NCBI GenBank assembly: GCA_910578395.1
Contig: CAJTPZ010000005.1
Location: 1-64,000 of the forward strand
Source: an uncultured Muribaculaceae bacterium
GTDB lineage: Bacteria; Bacteroidota; Bacteroidia; Bacteroidales; Muribaculaceae
Length of the DNA stretch: 64,000 nucleotides
Reading direction: 5' to 3'
Part shown: positions 14,996 to 24,397 of the stretch, piece after piece
How the letters are laid out: every line of letters begins with the position of its first letter
How positions within the stretch are numbered: the first letter of the stretch is position 1
Made by a program: the position numbers and the translations under genes
The notes under the pieces: generated by a model
Databases searched by the model: none
What the model was told of the DNA's origin: nothing
Seen by the model: only the letters and a program-made list of their open reading frames with translations

Positions 14996-16486
14996 ATGGA
15001 AGATTATACTCAGGTGGTTGGAGCCACAATATCACCTCGTGATGCCGAGTGGCGTGAGATACTGCGTCAGGACAAGAGTGCAAAGGAGCGTTCTGCCATA
15101 CCCCGGGCACAGATGCCTCAGCTTGATCCCTCTTACCGTGTCACAACCATGGAGGCGGAAGTCAATCAGGGTTTGAGCGAAGAGCAGGCTGTAGTGGAGG
15201 CTTCACGTTGTCTCGATTGTCCGAATCCCGGATGTGTGATCGGATGTCCTGTAGGGATCAATATTCCGGGCTTTATTAAGAATATCGAGCGGGGCGATTT
15301 TCATCAGGCGGCAATGACGCTTAAAGAAACAAGTGCGCTTCCGGCTGTGTGCGGACGCGTTTGTCCGCAGGAGAAACAGTGCGAGAGCAAGTGTATCTAC
15401 AACAAGATGAAAAAGGAGCCGGTGGCTATCGGCTGGCTCGAACGTTTTGCTGCCGACACCGAGCAAAAGCGCAGTGACAGTGACAAGGCAGTTCAACCGT
15501 TAACCAATGGTCGCAGGATAGCTGTGGTAGGCTCAGGACCGGCAGGTCTTTCGTTTGCCGGTGAGATGTCGCGCCGGGGATATGATATCACGGTCTTTGA
15601 GGCGTTGCATGAAATTGGCGGTGTGTTGAAATATGGAATTCCGGAGTTTCGCCTTCCCAATGTTGTTGTCGAAAATGAGATAGATTCACTGCGGCGTGAT
15701 GGTGTGAACTTCGAGGTTGATTGTGTAATTGGCAAGACTTACAGCTACGACGATCTGCTTTCGATGGGTTTTGAGGCAATGTTTGTGGCTTCCGGTGCCG
15801 GATTACCGCGTTTTATGGGTATCCCGGGAGAAAATCTTATCGGAGTCATGTCGTCCAATGAATACCTGACCCGCATAAATCTCATGGGTGCCGGACGGGA
15901 AGGATATGCTACACCTGTACTGAAAGGGACACGGGTTGCTGTAATAGGCGGAGGAAATACGGCGATGGACTCGGTGCGTACCGCTTTGCGTATGGGTGCC
16001 GAAGAGGCATCGATTGTCTATCGTCGAAGCGAGGCTGAGATGCCTGCCCGTGTCGAGGAGGTGCATCATGCCAAAGAGGAGGGCGTTAAGTTTCTGACGC
16101 TTCACAATCCGGTGGAGTATCTTTCCGACGAGAATGGGCGTGTGTGTGCCATGAGATTGCAGCGCATGGAACTTGGCGAGCCGGATGCTTCAGGACGTCG
16201 GAGCCCTGTGCCAGTCGAAGGCGCGATAGAGGAAGTGCCGGTCGATCTTGTAATCGTCAGCGTAGGTGTTTCGCCAAATCCTCTTGTCCCGTCGTCGATC
16301 GACGGACTTGAAGTGACCCGTCGCGGCACAATTGCCGTTGACGATACAACGCTTCAGTCATCCATTCCGGTGCTTTATGCCGGAGGCGACATTGTGCGTG
16401 GTGGCGCTACTGTGATTCTTGCCATGGGTGATGGCCGCCGTGCTGCAGCCGCGATGGATGAAATGCTGAGTGCTAAAGGAAAATGA
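14996..16486 (+). CDS. NfnB/SfnA-like, GltD-type NADPH oxidoreductase
   Basis: About 496 residues, the large partner of the preceding gene. It has the N-terminal 4Fe-4S domain of the glutamate synthase small subunit family (CLDCPNPGCVIGCPVGI and CGRVCPQEKQCESKC), a first dinucleotide fold (AVVGSGPAGLSFAGEMSRRG) and a second (VAVIGGGNTAMDSVRTALRM). The gene begins 4 bp after the stop of its partner; Met at 14972 is an alternative. The isolated pair with no gltB nearby points to an Nfn-type transhydrogenase rather than glutamate synthase. Confidence 0.88.
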   Translation: MEDYTQVVGATISPRDAEWREILRQDKSAKERSAIPRAQMPQLDPSYRVTTMEAEVNQGLSEEQAVVEASRCLDCPNPGCVIGCPVGINIPGFIKNIERGDFHQAAMTLKETSALPAVCGRVCPQEKQCESKCIYNKMKKEPVAIGWLERFAADTEQKRSDSDKAVQPLTNGRRIAVVGSGPAGLSFAGEMSRRGYDITVFEALHEIGGVLKYGIPEFRLPNVVVENEIDSLRRDGVNFEVDCVIGKTYSYDDLLSMGFEAMFVASGAGLPRFMGIPGENLIGVMSSNEYLTRINLMGAGREGYATPVLKGTRVAVIGGGNTAMDSVRTALRMGAEEASIVYRRSEAEMPARVEEVHHAKEEGVKFLTLHNPVEYLSDENGRVCAMRLQRMELGEPDASGRRSPVPVEGAIEEVPVDLVIVSVGVSPNPLVPSSIDGLEVTRRGTIAVDDTTLQSSIPVLYAGGDIVRGGATVILAMGDGRRAAAAMDEMLSAKGK

Positions 16487-16490
16487 TATT

Positions 16491-17165
16491 ATGAAAGTCA
16501 TTTACGAAGACAATCACATACTTGTTGTCAACAAGGAGCCTGGCGAGATCGTTCAAGGCGACAAAACAGGAGATCAGCCATTGAGTGAGAGTCTCAAGAT
16601 ATGGCTGAAGGAAAAATATTCCAAACCCGGAAATGTTTTTCTCGGGGTTGTGCACCGGCTTGATCGTCCGGTGGGTGGACTCGTTATATTCGCAAAGACA
16701 TCAAAGGCTCTGACAAGACTGAATGACATGCTTCGGGATGGGAAGATCCACAAGACTTATCTTGCGGTGATTCGCAATATACCGCCGGCGACGTCAGGTG
16801 AACTGCATCACTATATACGCTCCGACGCGCGCACCAACAAGAGCTATGCATCGTCATCGCCGAAAGCAGGAGCCAAGGAGGCAAAGTTGCGTTACCGTCA
16901 TGTTTCGTCATCTGACCGCTATCATCTTCTTGAGATAGATCTGCTGACAGGACGCAAGCACCAGATACGTGTGCAGCTTGCGTCGATGGGCTGTCCGATA
17001 AGGGGAGACCTGAAGTATGGCGACAAGCGCAGTAATCCCGACGGTTCTATATCGCTCATGTCATGGAAGCTCGATTTTGTGCATCCGGTGAGTGGCGAGC
17101 ATATAATACTGAAAGCTCCGGTTCCCGATGATCAGCTCTGGAAGGGGCTTGCACAGGGGTTATGA
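16491..17165 (+). CDS. RluA-family 23S/tRNA pseudouridine synthase
   Basis: A 224-residue enzyme isomerising uridine in RNA. VHRLDRPVGGLVIFAKT contains the catalytic Asp of the RluA family, and LLTGRKHQIRVQLASMGCPI is the second conserved block. No S4 domain is present, as in RluA or TruC. ATG 16491 lies 4 bp after the previous stop, and its own stop overlaps the next ATG (ATGA), so it is part of a tightly packed plus-strand operon. The target uridine cannot be told. Confidence 0.9.
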   Translation: MKVIYEDNHILVVNKEPGEIVQGDKTGDQPLSESLKIWLKEKYSKPGNVFLGVVHRLDRPVGGLVIFAKTSKALTRLNDMLRDGKIHKTYLAVIRNIPPATSGELHHYIRSDARTNKSYASSSPKAGAKEAKLRYRHVSSSDRYHLLEIDLLTGRKHQIRVQLASMGCPIRGDLKYGDKRSNPDGSISLMSWKLDFVHPVSGEHIILKAPVPDDQLWKGLAQGL

Positions 17166-17683
17166 CTATTTTTGATTTCAATGACATACACAGCCACACG
17201 CCTGGAAATGGGCGTGTGCTGTCTGTGGACATTACCGATCCCTGTGATATAGCTCGCATTGGACCTGAGCAGTATTTTACGGTAGGAGTCCATCCGTGGC
17301 ATGCCGACCGTCTGTTTGATCAGGATTTGTTTGAGCGTTTGATAGGTTCGCCTTATTGTGTGGGAATAGGGGAGTGTGGTATTGATTTGCGCCGAGGGCC
17401 GGAAATAAGGATACAGGAGTGTGTTTTGCGTCGTCAGCTCGACATGGCTCAGACCTCAGGGTTACCTGTTGTGCTCCACATAGTGGGAGCGGTCGACCGT
17501 TTGCTCGCATTACGCAAGGAATATGGGCAAGATATGACATGGATTGTACATGGGTTTCGTGGTAAAGCCGCTACTGCCCGGCAGTTGTGTGATGCCGGAA
17601 TTCATATTTCGCTTGGTAAAAAATATCAATCTGATATTATTGACTCGATAGCTCCGGAGTTTATTCATCGCGAGACTGACTGA
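17162..17683 (+). CDS. short TatD-family metal hydrolase
   Basis: A 173-residue TatD-like protein. FDFNDIHSHT supplies the first metal ligands; VGVHPWH, GIGECGIDLR, QLDMAQTSGLPVVLH and WIVHGFRG continue the metal/active-site series. It ends at HRETD, exactly on the conserved ETD metal Asp, and so lacks the final helices of about 40 residues usual in this family. It may be a recent C-terminal truncation or simply a short form. TatD proteins are 3'-5' exonucleases. porU follows 43 bp later. Confidence 0.75.
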   Translation: MTIFDFNDIHSHTPGNGRVLSVDITDPCDIARIGPEQYFTVGVHPWHADRLFDQDLFERLIGSPYCVGIGECGIDLRRGPEIRIQECVLRRQLDMAQTSGLPVVLHIVGAVDRLLALRKEYGQDMTWIVHGFRGKAATARQLCDAGIHISLGKKYQSDIIDSIAPEFIHRETD

Positions 17684-17726
17684 TCAGGGCAATAAATCAA
17701 CGGAATGGGCCGTTTTTTATACCACG

Positions 17727-20700
17727 ATGTCTATGTTTCGCGATCTTCTTTACAGGTTGCTGCATCATTGCGCTTTTTGTGTTGCGATGATGTGGTCGGG
17801 AAACGCTATGGCATTCTCTCCGGATACCTATGCCTCGAAGTCGGTACTTGCCTCCGGTAATTGGGTTAAAGTTTCTGTAGAGTCTACCGGAATACATTTT
17901 ATTCCGTTGGCCGATCTACGCGACATGGGATTTCATGACTTGGCAAAGGTGGGTGTATATGGCTATGGCGGACGCCGCTTGCCTGATGTGCTGGATGCGA
18001 AATCTTTTATCGATGATTTGCCTCGTGTGCAATCGGTAATGACATCGGCCGGAATATACTTTTATGCCGTTGGCCCTTATGAGCGCGATGAAGATCTGAA
18101 TGGCCTTGTTATCATGAAGGCCAATCCATACAGTCGTGCAGGCTATTATTTTCTTTCCGACTGCGATGCATTGCCGTTAAGAGACATTCCGGAATCCGGT
18201 ATTCCGGAAGCATCTGATCCTGCCCATAGTTTTGTGAAGTGTGTGCATCATGAGTCTGATCTTGTGTCACCGGGAAAGACAGGTCATTATTTTGTGGGTG
18301 AGGATATGCGCTTTACTTCTGCCCGAAGTTTCTTATTTTCGTTGCCGGGTGTTTCAGACGGAGGAAAGGTAAGGGCGGGAGCTTCGTTGTGTACCGATCT
18401 TGTAGGCGCATCGTCATGGGATCTGTCAGTATCGGGTCATACGGCTACTGTTGCCGTAGATCCTACACCGAGAGGTGAAGAATATCATGGAGTGGTCTCG
18501 GAAGGGTGGACTCCTGATTTCGAATATGACGGAACCGGTAAACTTGATGTGACGCTGACATTGGCCGGTGGGGCTGGAAATGCGCGTGGTGCGTGGATCG
18601 ATTGGGTTACGGTAAACTATGACCGGGATATAAGTCTGTATAACTCATCGGCTATTCTTTTTGAGACAGAAGCTTCAGAGGTTGCAATCACAGGAGCATC
18701 CGGAGAAACTATAATATGGGACGTAACCGATCCACTTGGAATATATAGGATTAAGGCCGGATTATCAGGAGATACGGCGTTGTTTTCCTCGACAGTAACG
18801 GGGCGTCGCGTTTATGCGGCCTTCTCAACTGGCAATGCTTCAGGTATTCCTGTGCCGAAGTATGTATGTCGCGTGTCAAATCAGAATCTTCATAGTCTTG
18901 CCGATGTTGACATGGTCATTTTTACCACGCGAAGATTTCTGTCTGCTGCAATACAGCTTGCGCAGCACCGGCGGGATTTTTCCCAGCTTAATGTGGAGGT
19001 TGTGGTTCAGGATGATGTATTCAATGAATTTGCATCAGGATGTCGTGATGTCGGAGCATTCAGGAAGATGCTGAAGATGCTTTATGATCGGGCTGAGGGT
19101 AGTGGTGGAGTAAGGCCGGGATATGTGCTTATGATTGGTCGTGGCAGTTATGACAGTTGTGGACTTACCAGTCACATAGCCTCATTAGGTTATGAGCTGA
19201 TGCCGATCTGGCAGACAGATAACGGGCTGAACGATAATACTTCGTTTACATCCGATGATCCGATCGGAATGCTTGCCGACAGGTCGGGACGTGATTTCAG
19301 CAGCGATGAACTTTCGGTTGCCATAGGACGTCTGCCGGTAACATCAGCCGAAGAAGCACAGCTGGTGGTGTCGAAGATCATTGAGTATGAGACTTCGGCT
19401 CCGGTCGACGCATGGCGTCAGCGTGCGATTGTGATCGCCGATGACGATGACGACTGTGTGCACATGCGTCAGGCTGAGGACCATTGTGAGAAAATGTCTT
19501 TGTCGGCATCTGGAGAGCGTATGCTCGTAGATAAAATTTACCTTGATGCCTATCCGCTTAAAGGAGGCGAGGTTGTTGATGCCAGAGAGGAACTTTTCCG
19601 GGCTCTTGATGATGGAACGGTATGGCTCTCTTATCTCGGTCATGCAAGCTCTACGGCATTGAGCGGAGAGGGTATAATGAAATATTCTGATATCGGCGGC
19701 TTATATTTGCGAAGACTTCCGTTTATCTTTGCTGCTACATGCAATTTCATGAGGTGGGATGCCGATGCTGTATCGGGAGCCGAAATGCTTGCCGCTACAA
19801 AAGGCGGAGGTGTTATCGGTGCTATTTCCGCCACTCGTCCTGTGTATATTACACAGAATGGCATGATATCATCTCTGATAGGCGAAGAGTTGTTGGATCT
19901 TGATGCCGATGGATTACCTCGTCGTATAGGAGAGGTGCTTAGGCGCGCTAAAAACAGGCTTTCAGGTGATTCGAACAAATTGCGTTTCGCTCTTTTGGGA
20001 GATCCTGCCATGCGGCTCGTTTTTGCAGAAAGCAGTGTTGTGATCGATTCTGTCAACGGTCTTGCGTTGGACAGGAATGAACCTCCTGTAATTGAAGCGC
20101 GTAGTGAAGTCATTGTCAGTGGATATGTTAAGGATGCTTCAGGTGCTGTCGACCAGACGTTCTGCGGAAAGGTGTCATCGACTCTGTATGATGCTGATGA
20201 AAGTGTTGTTTCTGAAGGGCGTGGAGGCTCCCGTTTCACTTTTGACCGTCATGGATTGCGTCTTTTTGCAGGCACAGACTCGGTGCATGGCGGCCGGTTT
20301 GATGTGAAGATAGCCATGCCTGCCGATATTTCAGGGAATTATCGGGAGGCGACACTGACATTGTTTGCAGAGGCGACCGATGGCAGGTGTGCCGCCGGAA
20401 AGTTGCGTAATTTTTATGTCTATGGAACCGATGATTCGGTAGAGCGTGATACAGTGGCTCCATGCATAGATCAGATATATCTGAATCATCAGTCGTTCAA
20501 CAATGGCTCAAAAGTAAATTCCACTCCTGTGTTGATTGCCTGTATATCCGATAATCATGCCTTGAATCTGTCTCAGGCAGGAGTGGGACAGTCGATGATG
20601 ATTTCTATCGACAATGGTGCTATAGTCTGCAACGATGTGCCGTCATACTATCATCCTGTGACTGTAGCTTCCGGTTCGATACAATATCCGCTGCCGGTGC

Positions 20701-21128
20701 TTGACGACGGTTGGCATACACTCACATTGCGTGTATGGGATACAGATGGCAACTCTGCTATCTCGACAGTAAATTTTATTGTTGACCACTCGTTGCTCCC
20801 TGCTGTTTATGATATTTACGCATCATCGGCTCCTGATTCGCAGAAAGCCTTGTTTTATCTCGTCCATGACCGGCCTGATGCTGCGCTAAGTGTGACTGTT
20901 GCTGTTTATGATATCATGGGGCGCACGGTATGGATAAATACATCTGTAGGACGCAGCGATATGTTCACCTCGTGCCCTGTGGAATGGGATCTTACAGACA
21001 TGGGAGGCCGACATGTTCCGCGTGGCATTTATCTTTATCGTGCATGGGTATCGGAACATGGAGGGGTGGCATCTGGTGTGGGAGAAACAGCTACTCCGAC
21101 GCGAAAAATAGCGATATCAGGTAATTGA
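17727..21128 (+). CDS. porU: type IX secretion system C25 sortase PorU
   Basis: A 1133-residue outer-membrane-associated protease, close to the size of P. gingivalis PorU (about 1158). A signal-like N-terminus (residues 1-30, ending near GNAMAFS) is followed by the N-terminal domain, then the C25 peptidase fold with catalytic His639 in YLGHAS and Cys672 in FAATCNF, 33 residues apart as in gingipains. FAATKGG-like ATKGGGVIGAISATRP follows. The C-terminus (WDLTDMGGRHVPRGIYLYR) resembles FlgD-like beta domains. PorU removes the C-terminal signal of T9SS cargo and attaches it to A-LPS. No T9SS core genes adjoin it. Confidence 0.9.
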   Translation: MSMFRDLLYRLLHHCAFCVAMMWSGNAMAFSPDTYASKSVLASGNWVKVSVESTGIHFIPLADLRDMGFHDLAKVGVYGYGGRRLPDVLDAKSFIDDLPRVQSVMTSAGIYFYAVGPYERDEDLNGLVIMKANPYSRAGYYFLSDCDALPLRDIPESGIPEASDPAHSFVKCVHHESDLVSPGKTGHYFVGEDMRFTSARSFLFSLPGVSDGGKVRAGASLCTDLVGASSWDLSVSGHTATVAVDPTPRGEEYHGVVSEGWTPDFEYDGTGKLDVTLTLAGGAGNARGAWIDWVTVNYDRDISLYNSSAILFETEASEVAITGASGETIIWDVTDPLGIYRIKAGLSGDTALFSSTVTGRRVYAAFSTGNASGIPVPKYVCRVSNQNLHSLADVDMVIFTTRRFLSAAIQLAQHRRDFSQLNVEVVVQDDVFNEFASGCRDVGAFRKMLKMLYDRAEGSGGVRPGYVLMIGRGSYDSCGLTSHIASLGYELMPIWQTDNGLNDNTSFTSDDPIGMLADRSGRDFSSDELSVAIGRLPVTSAEEAQLVVSKIIEYETSAPVDAWRQRAIVIADDDDDCVHMRQAEDHCEKMSLSASGERMLVDKIYLDAYPLKGGEVVDAREELFRALDDGTVWLSYLGHASSTALSGEGIMKYSDIGGLYLRRLPFIFAATCNFMRWDADAVSGAEMLAATKGGGVIGAISATRPVYITQNGMISSLIGEELLDLDADGLPRRIGEVLRRAKNRLSGDSNKLRFALLGDPAMRLVFAESSVVIDSVNGLALDRNEPPVIEARSEVIVSGYVKDASGAVDQTFCGKVSSTLYDADESVVSEGRGGSRFTFDRHGLRLFAGTDSVHGGRFDVKIAMPADISGNYREATLTLFAEATDGRCAAGKLRNFYVYGTDDSVERDTVAPCIDQIYLNHQSFNNGSKVNSTPVLIACISDNHALNLSQAGVGQSMMISIDNGAIVCNDVPSYYHPVTVASGSIQYPLPVLDDGWHTLTLRVWDTDGNSAISTVNFIVDHSLLPAVYDIYASSAPDSQKALFYLVHDRPDAALSVTVAVYDIMGRTVWINTSVGRSDMFTSCPVEWDLTDMGGRHVPRGIYLYRAWVSEHGGVASGVGETATPTRKIAISGN

Positions 21129-21174
21129 ATATATAGGATATCTGCGATTGTCAGGATGTTACAATGCTTATGGT

Positions 21175-23367
21175 TCAACGTGTGCCGATAACGCGGTCGC
21201 CGAGCATGTGTCCATATTCTTTCTGCAATTCCAGATAACGAGCTTTCAGTTGCATGAGTTGCATGACTTTCTCTATGTCACCCTCGGCATTGGCTTGAGC
21301 TATCTGTATGCATAGATCGGCCGACATAGAGGCAAGCATTGCCGATTTCCACGCATAGATAGCTTGATTGAGCAGATGTGGAAGTTTGTCGAGCTCTGAC
21401 GGAAGTTGCGAAAACCGGGTATGATACTTACTCAGTTTATGACGCTCAAATGCAAGTGAGGTGGCGAGGTGCCTGACTTTATCGTTGCTTGAGCATGTTA
21501 GCGAGCGTTCTACATAATTTCGTGTAAACGATGATATTGATTCGTTATAGTTTTCATTGGCTCGTTCTGTGAGCATATGCTCGCCACGGGTGATGGCTGC
21601 AAGATCGTTTGCCGTGGCTGCAAGTTCTCTGCGTCCATCTTCAATTTCAGCATTACGGTGTGCGGCTGCTTCGTTTTCTTCTCTTTGGAAATCCGCAGGC
21701 CAGCAGGCACGCAGAGACCGGGCCTCCTCAAAAAGGTCATGGTTGGCCGGGTCGGAAAACTCCATCCCGTCGTTGTTCATCTCGTGCTCTACAAGATCAA
21801 TCACGTTCATAGGGAGGGTATTGCCTTCAGTGTCTATAGCTTCGCACACTGTTGTCATTCCATAACGTACGACATAAAGAAGTACACCGCGCTCGAAATC
21901 GGCAAGTCTTGGCTGTCCGTTGGCAGGTGATGCCGACGTGTTGGTTACGTGTGTTGGTGGTGGTATGACATTTGAGTCAGTCCGTATGGATGAGATTTCG
22001 GCAATTGAAGCACGTGCATTCTCCCGTTGCCGTTCCACAGCGGCCTGCTCAGCCTTGCGCTTGCGGGTAAGTGATACCTGTCGGCGCAGTATATCCTCTC
22101 CCATTTCCAACAGGCGGCTACACTCCTGTACGTACACCATGCGTTTCACCTCATCGGGAATTGCAGCGACCGATTGTACGATGTCGTTTATCACCTCGGC
22201 GCGACGTGTTGGATTGTCTGCCGCATCTTTAAGTAATATGGTGGTCTTGAATCGTATAAAGTCAACTGAATTCTCATCGATGTATTTTTCGACTTCTTCC
22301 GAGCTATGACTTTGGGCAAAAGAGTCGGGATCATCTCCGTCGGGAAGGAGGACAATTGAAATATCAAGACCTTCGGCGAGGAGTATGTCGATACCGCGTA
22401 GCGATGCTTTTATACCGGCCGGATCACTGTCGTATATAATGGTGACAGCATCTGAGAACCTATGTATCAGTCGGGCTTGTCCTTGTGTGAGTGACGTTCC
22501 CGATGATGCTACCACATTCTCTACACCGCTTTGCGACATGGAGATTACATCCATGTAGCCTTCTACAAGTATGCATCGCCCTTTTTGTGATATGGCTTTT
22601 TTTGCCTGGAAAAGACCATAGAGCTGTGCGCTTTTTGAGTATATTGTCGATTCAGGCGAGTTTACATATTTGGCGACCGATTTATCGGTGCGGAGAGTGC
22701 GTCCTCCAAAAGCCACTACCTTTCCCGATACACTCTGTATGGGGTAGATGACACGTCCACGAAACCGGTCGACTATGCGTCCGGTTGATTCCTGACGGTA
22801 GCAAAGTCCTGTGGATATCAGGAATTGCTCCTGGTATCCGGCAGCCGCGGCCTCCCGGAAAAGTATATCGCGCTCCTCAAGCGCATAGCCGAGATGAAAT
22901 CTCTCGATCATACGCTCGCTTATACCTCGTTCACGGAAATAGGAAAAGCCGATATCGCGTCCGGTATCGGTGTTCATGAGGTTTTCTTCAAACCGATGCA
23001 TTGCCCACTCGTTTATAGCGAGCATGCTTTCGCGTTCGCTTTCGGCTTGCTGCTGCTCAGCAGAAATTTCCTCTTCCTTGATTTTGATATTATACTTAGC
23101 CGCAAGATAGCGCAGAGCTTCATTGTATGTCATGGACTCATGTTCCATGACAAAGCCGACGGCACTTCCTCCTTTTCCGCAACTGAAGCATTTGCATATA
23201 CCTTTTGATTTCGATACGGAAAATGACGGAGTGCGTTCATTGTGAAACGGACATAATCCTATATAATTGGCTCCGCGACGTTTGAGCTTCACGAAGTCGC
23301 TCACCACTTCAACTATATCGGCGGCGTCGAGTATGCGTTGTACGGTTTCTCTGTCTATTCGTTTCAT
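21175..23367 (-). CDS. dnaG: DNA primase
   Basis: A 730-residue primase making RNA primers at the replication fork. The N-terminal zinc ribbon is CPFH...CKCFSCGKGG, the RNA polymerase core has the TOPRIM motifs LVEGYMDVIS and IIYDSDPAG, and a long helical C-terminal part (about 430-730) should bind DnaB helicase. The C-terminal region contains an unusual low-complexity linker (SASPANGQPRL) and is rather long for the family, which is common in Bacteroidetes. A TATATTTG box lies only 10 bp before the start codon. Confidence 0.95.
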   Translation of the reverse strand: MKRIDRETVQRILDAADIVEVVSDFVKLKRRGANYIGLCPFHNERTPSFSVSKSKGICKCFSCGKGGSAVGFVMEHESMTYNEALRYLAAKYNIKIKEEEISAEQQQAESERESMLAINEWAMHRFEENLMNTDTGRDIGFSYFRERGISERMIERFHLGYALEERDILFREAAAAGYQEQFLISTGLCYRQESTGRIVDRFRGRVIYPIQSVSGKVVAFGGRTLRTDKSVAKYVNSPESTIYSKSAQLYGLFQAKKAISQKGRCILVEGYMDVISMSQSGVENVVASSGTSLTQGQARLIHRFSDAVTIIYDSDPAGIKASLRGIDILLAEGLDISIVLLPDGDDPDSFAQSHSSEEVEKYIDENSVDFIRFKTTILLKDAADNPTRRAEVINDIVQSVAAIPDEVKRMVYVQECSRLLEMGEDILRRQVSLTRKRKAEQAAVERQRENARASIAEISSIRTDSNVIPPPTHVTNTSASPANGQPRLADFERGVLLYVVRYGMTTVCEAIDTEGNTLPMNVIDLVEHEMNNDGMEFSDPANHDLFEEARSLRACWPADFQREENEAAAHRNAEIEDGRRELAATANDLAAITRGEHMLTERANENYNESISSFTRNYVERSLTCSSNDKVRHLATSLAFERHKLSKYHTRFSQLPSELDKLPHLLNQAIYAWKSAMLASMSADLCIQIAQANAEGDIEKVMQLMQLKARYLELQKEYGHMLGDRVIGTR

Positions 23368-23377
23368 AATGTGGCTA

Positions 23378-23385
23378 CAAATATA
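23378..23385 (-). promoter_or_regulatory. -7 box of dnaG
   Basis: TATATTTG on the minus strand (23385-23378). Its last base is 10 nt before the dnaG ATG, so the message would have a leader of only a few bases. Confidence 0.5.
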
Positions 23386-23529
23386 AGAAGTATATCCGAT
23401 GAAAAGAAAAATGAAAATCGCGCGTTAAGCAGAGGTTGTGACTATTTTTCTATTATAAATATAATATGAGAATATCCGAAATAAGAAGTGGGTTTGAGGT
23501 TCTTTTGGTAGGCAAAACAGCAAGAATGA

Positions 23530-23564
23530 AAACAAAAAAGATGTTGTCTCACGACAACATCTTT
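23530..23564 (-). terminator. strong hairpin terminator in the yggS-dnaG gap
   Basis: AAAGATGTTGTC (23537-23548) pairs perfectly with GACAACATCTTT (23553-23564) around a 4-nt loop. On the minus strand a T run follows. It ends the small RNA candidate and any yggS read-through. Confidence 0.85.
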
Positions 23565-23602
23565 CCTTAAACCTTTATCTTAATCTAATACTATGAAAAA
23601 CA
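23530..23602 (-). ncRNA. candidate independent small RNA
   Basis: The 358-bp gap between yggS and dnaG (23368-23725) contains a complete minus-strand unit: a promoter at 23640-23609, a predicted start near 23602, about 40 nt of purine-rich single strand (GATTAAGATAAAGGTTTAAGG) and a perfect 12-bp terminator. The product is about 70 nt. On the other strand a 12-codon frame starts at 23593 but has no matching promoter. I recognise no named RNA family. Confidence 0.55.
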
Positions 23603-23608
23603 CACGTA

Positions 23609-23640
23609 CAAATGTAATTTTTGTTTTCTAATTGTGCAAA
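23609..23640 (-). promoter_or_regulatory. promoter of the candidate small RNA
   Basis: On the minus strand TTTG (23640-23637), a 20-bp spacer and TACATTTG (23616-23609), a full match to the Bacteroidetes consensus. Confidence 0.65.
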
Positions 23641-23725
23641 GAAATATCGCGGAAAAGTGATGTGGTGAATCACTCTTTAAGACATCTTAACACAATTGGG
23701 CGGCTTATTGCAGCTTTCGATATTA

Positions 23726-24397
23726 TCAGTATGTTCTTTCGCCGAAAATATTTGTCCCGACCCTTATCATGGTCGCACCTTCTTCGATTGCGACAGGATA
23801 GTCGTGACTCATGCCCATGCTTACGATATCGAACCGACGCAAATCGGGTGCAATCTCACCTATAATGCGATTGTAACATTCGCGTATTGAATGGAAGTCT
23901 GCTCTGATATGTGCAATGTCATCGGTATTTGTCGCCATGCCCATCACGCCTCTTATATGGGTTGCCTTGAGAGTTTCGAATTTTCTATCCGACATCCATT
24001 GCTCGATTTCAGCAACACTGAAGCCTGATTTGGTTTCTTCGTCAGCAACGTGGATCTCCAAAAGCACATCGACAGTTCTTCCGGCTTTTACAGCTTCCTT
24101 ATCGACCACCTGGAGAAGACGGTCAGAGTCGATGCTGTGTATGAGTTTGAGATTTCCGATGCGTAGAAGCTGCGCTACCTTGTTGGTTTGCAGATGGCCA
24201 ATGAAATGCCATTCGGTATCTTCTGGCAAGAGTGGCGCTTTTGACGTTATCTCCTGTACACGGCTTTCTCCAAATATCCGTTGTCCTGCGTTGTAGGCTT
24301 CAAGTACAGCCTCGGCAGGGTGAAATTTAGAGACTGCGACGAGGGTGATGTTATCAGGAAGTTTGGAGACTATGTTTTGCAGATTTTCTGAGATCAT
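23726..24397 (-). CDS. yggS: PLP homeostasis protein, YggS family
   Basis: A 223-residue single-domain PLP-binding protein (fold-type III barrel). The PLP lysine is in VAVSKFHPAEAV; FGESRVQEI, EWHFIGHLQTNK and LIHSIDSD are conserved blocks; SMGMSHDYPVAIEEGATMIRVG binds the phosphate. It controls free PLP levels rather than catalysing a known reaction. It overlaps the upstream DUF4494 gene by 4 bp. Confidence 0.93.
   Translation of the reverse strand: MISENLQNIVSKLPDNITLVAVSKFHPAEAVLEAYNAGQRIFGESRVQEITSKAPLLPEDTEWHFIGHLQTNKVAQLLRIGNLKLIHSIDSDRLLQVVDKEAVKAGRTVDVLLEIHVADEETKSGFSVAEIEQWMSDRKFETLKATHIRGVMGMATNTDDIAHIRADFHSIRECYNRIIGEIAPDLRRFDIVSMGMSHDYPVAIEEGATMIRVGTNIFGERTY

Noticed and set aside
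14197..16486. Glutamate synthase
   Set aside because: The second gene is GltD-like, but there is no large GltB subunit and the first gene is a PyrK-like reductase, so an Nfn-type pair fits better.
23593..23631. 12-codon plus-strand frame (MKNTRTNVIFVF) in the yggS-dnaG gap
   Set aside because: No plus-strand promoter precedes it, while the minus strand has a full promoter-terminator unit covering the same bases.
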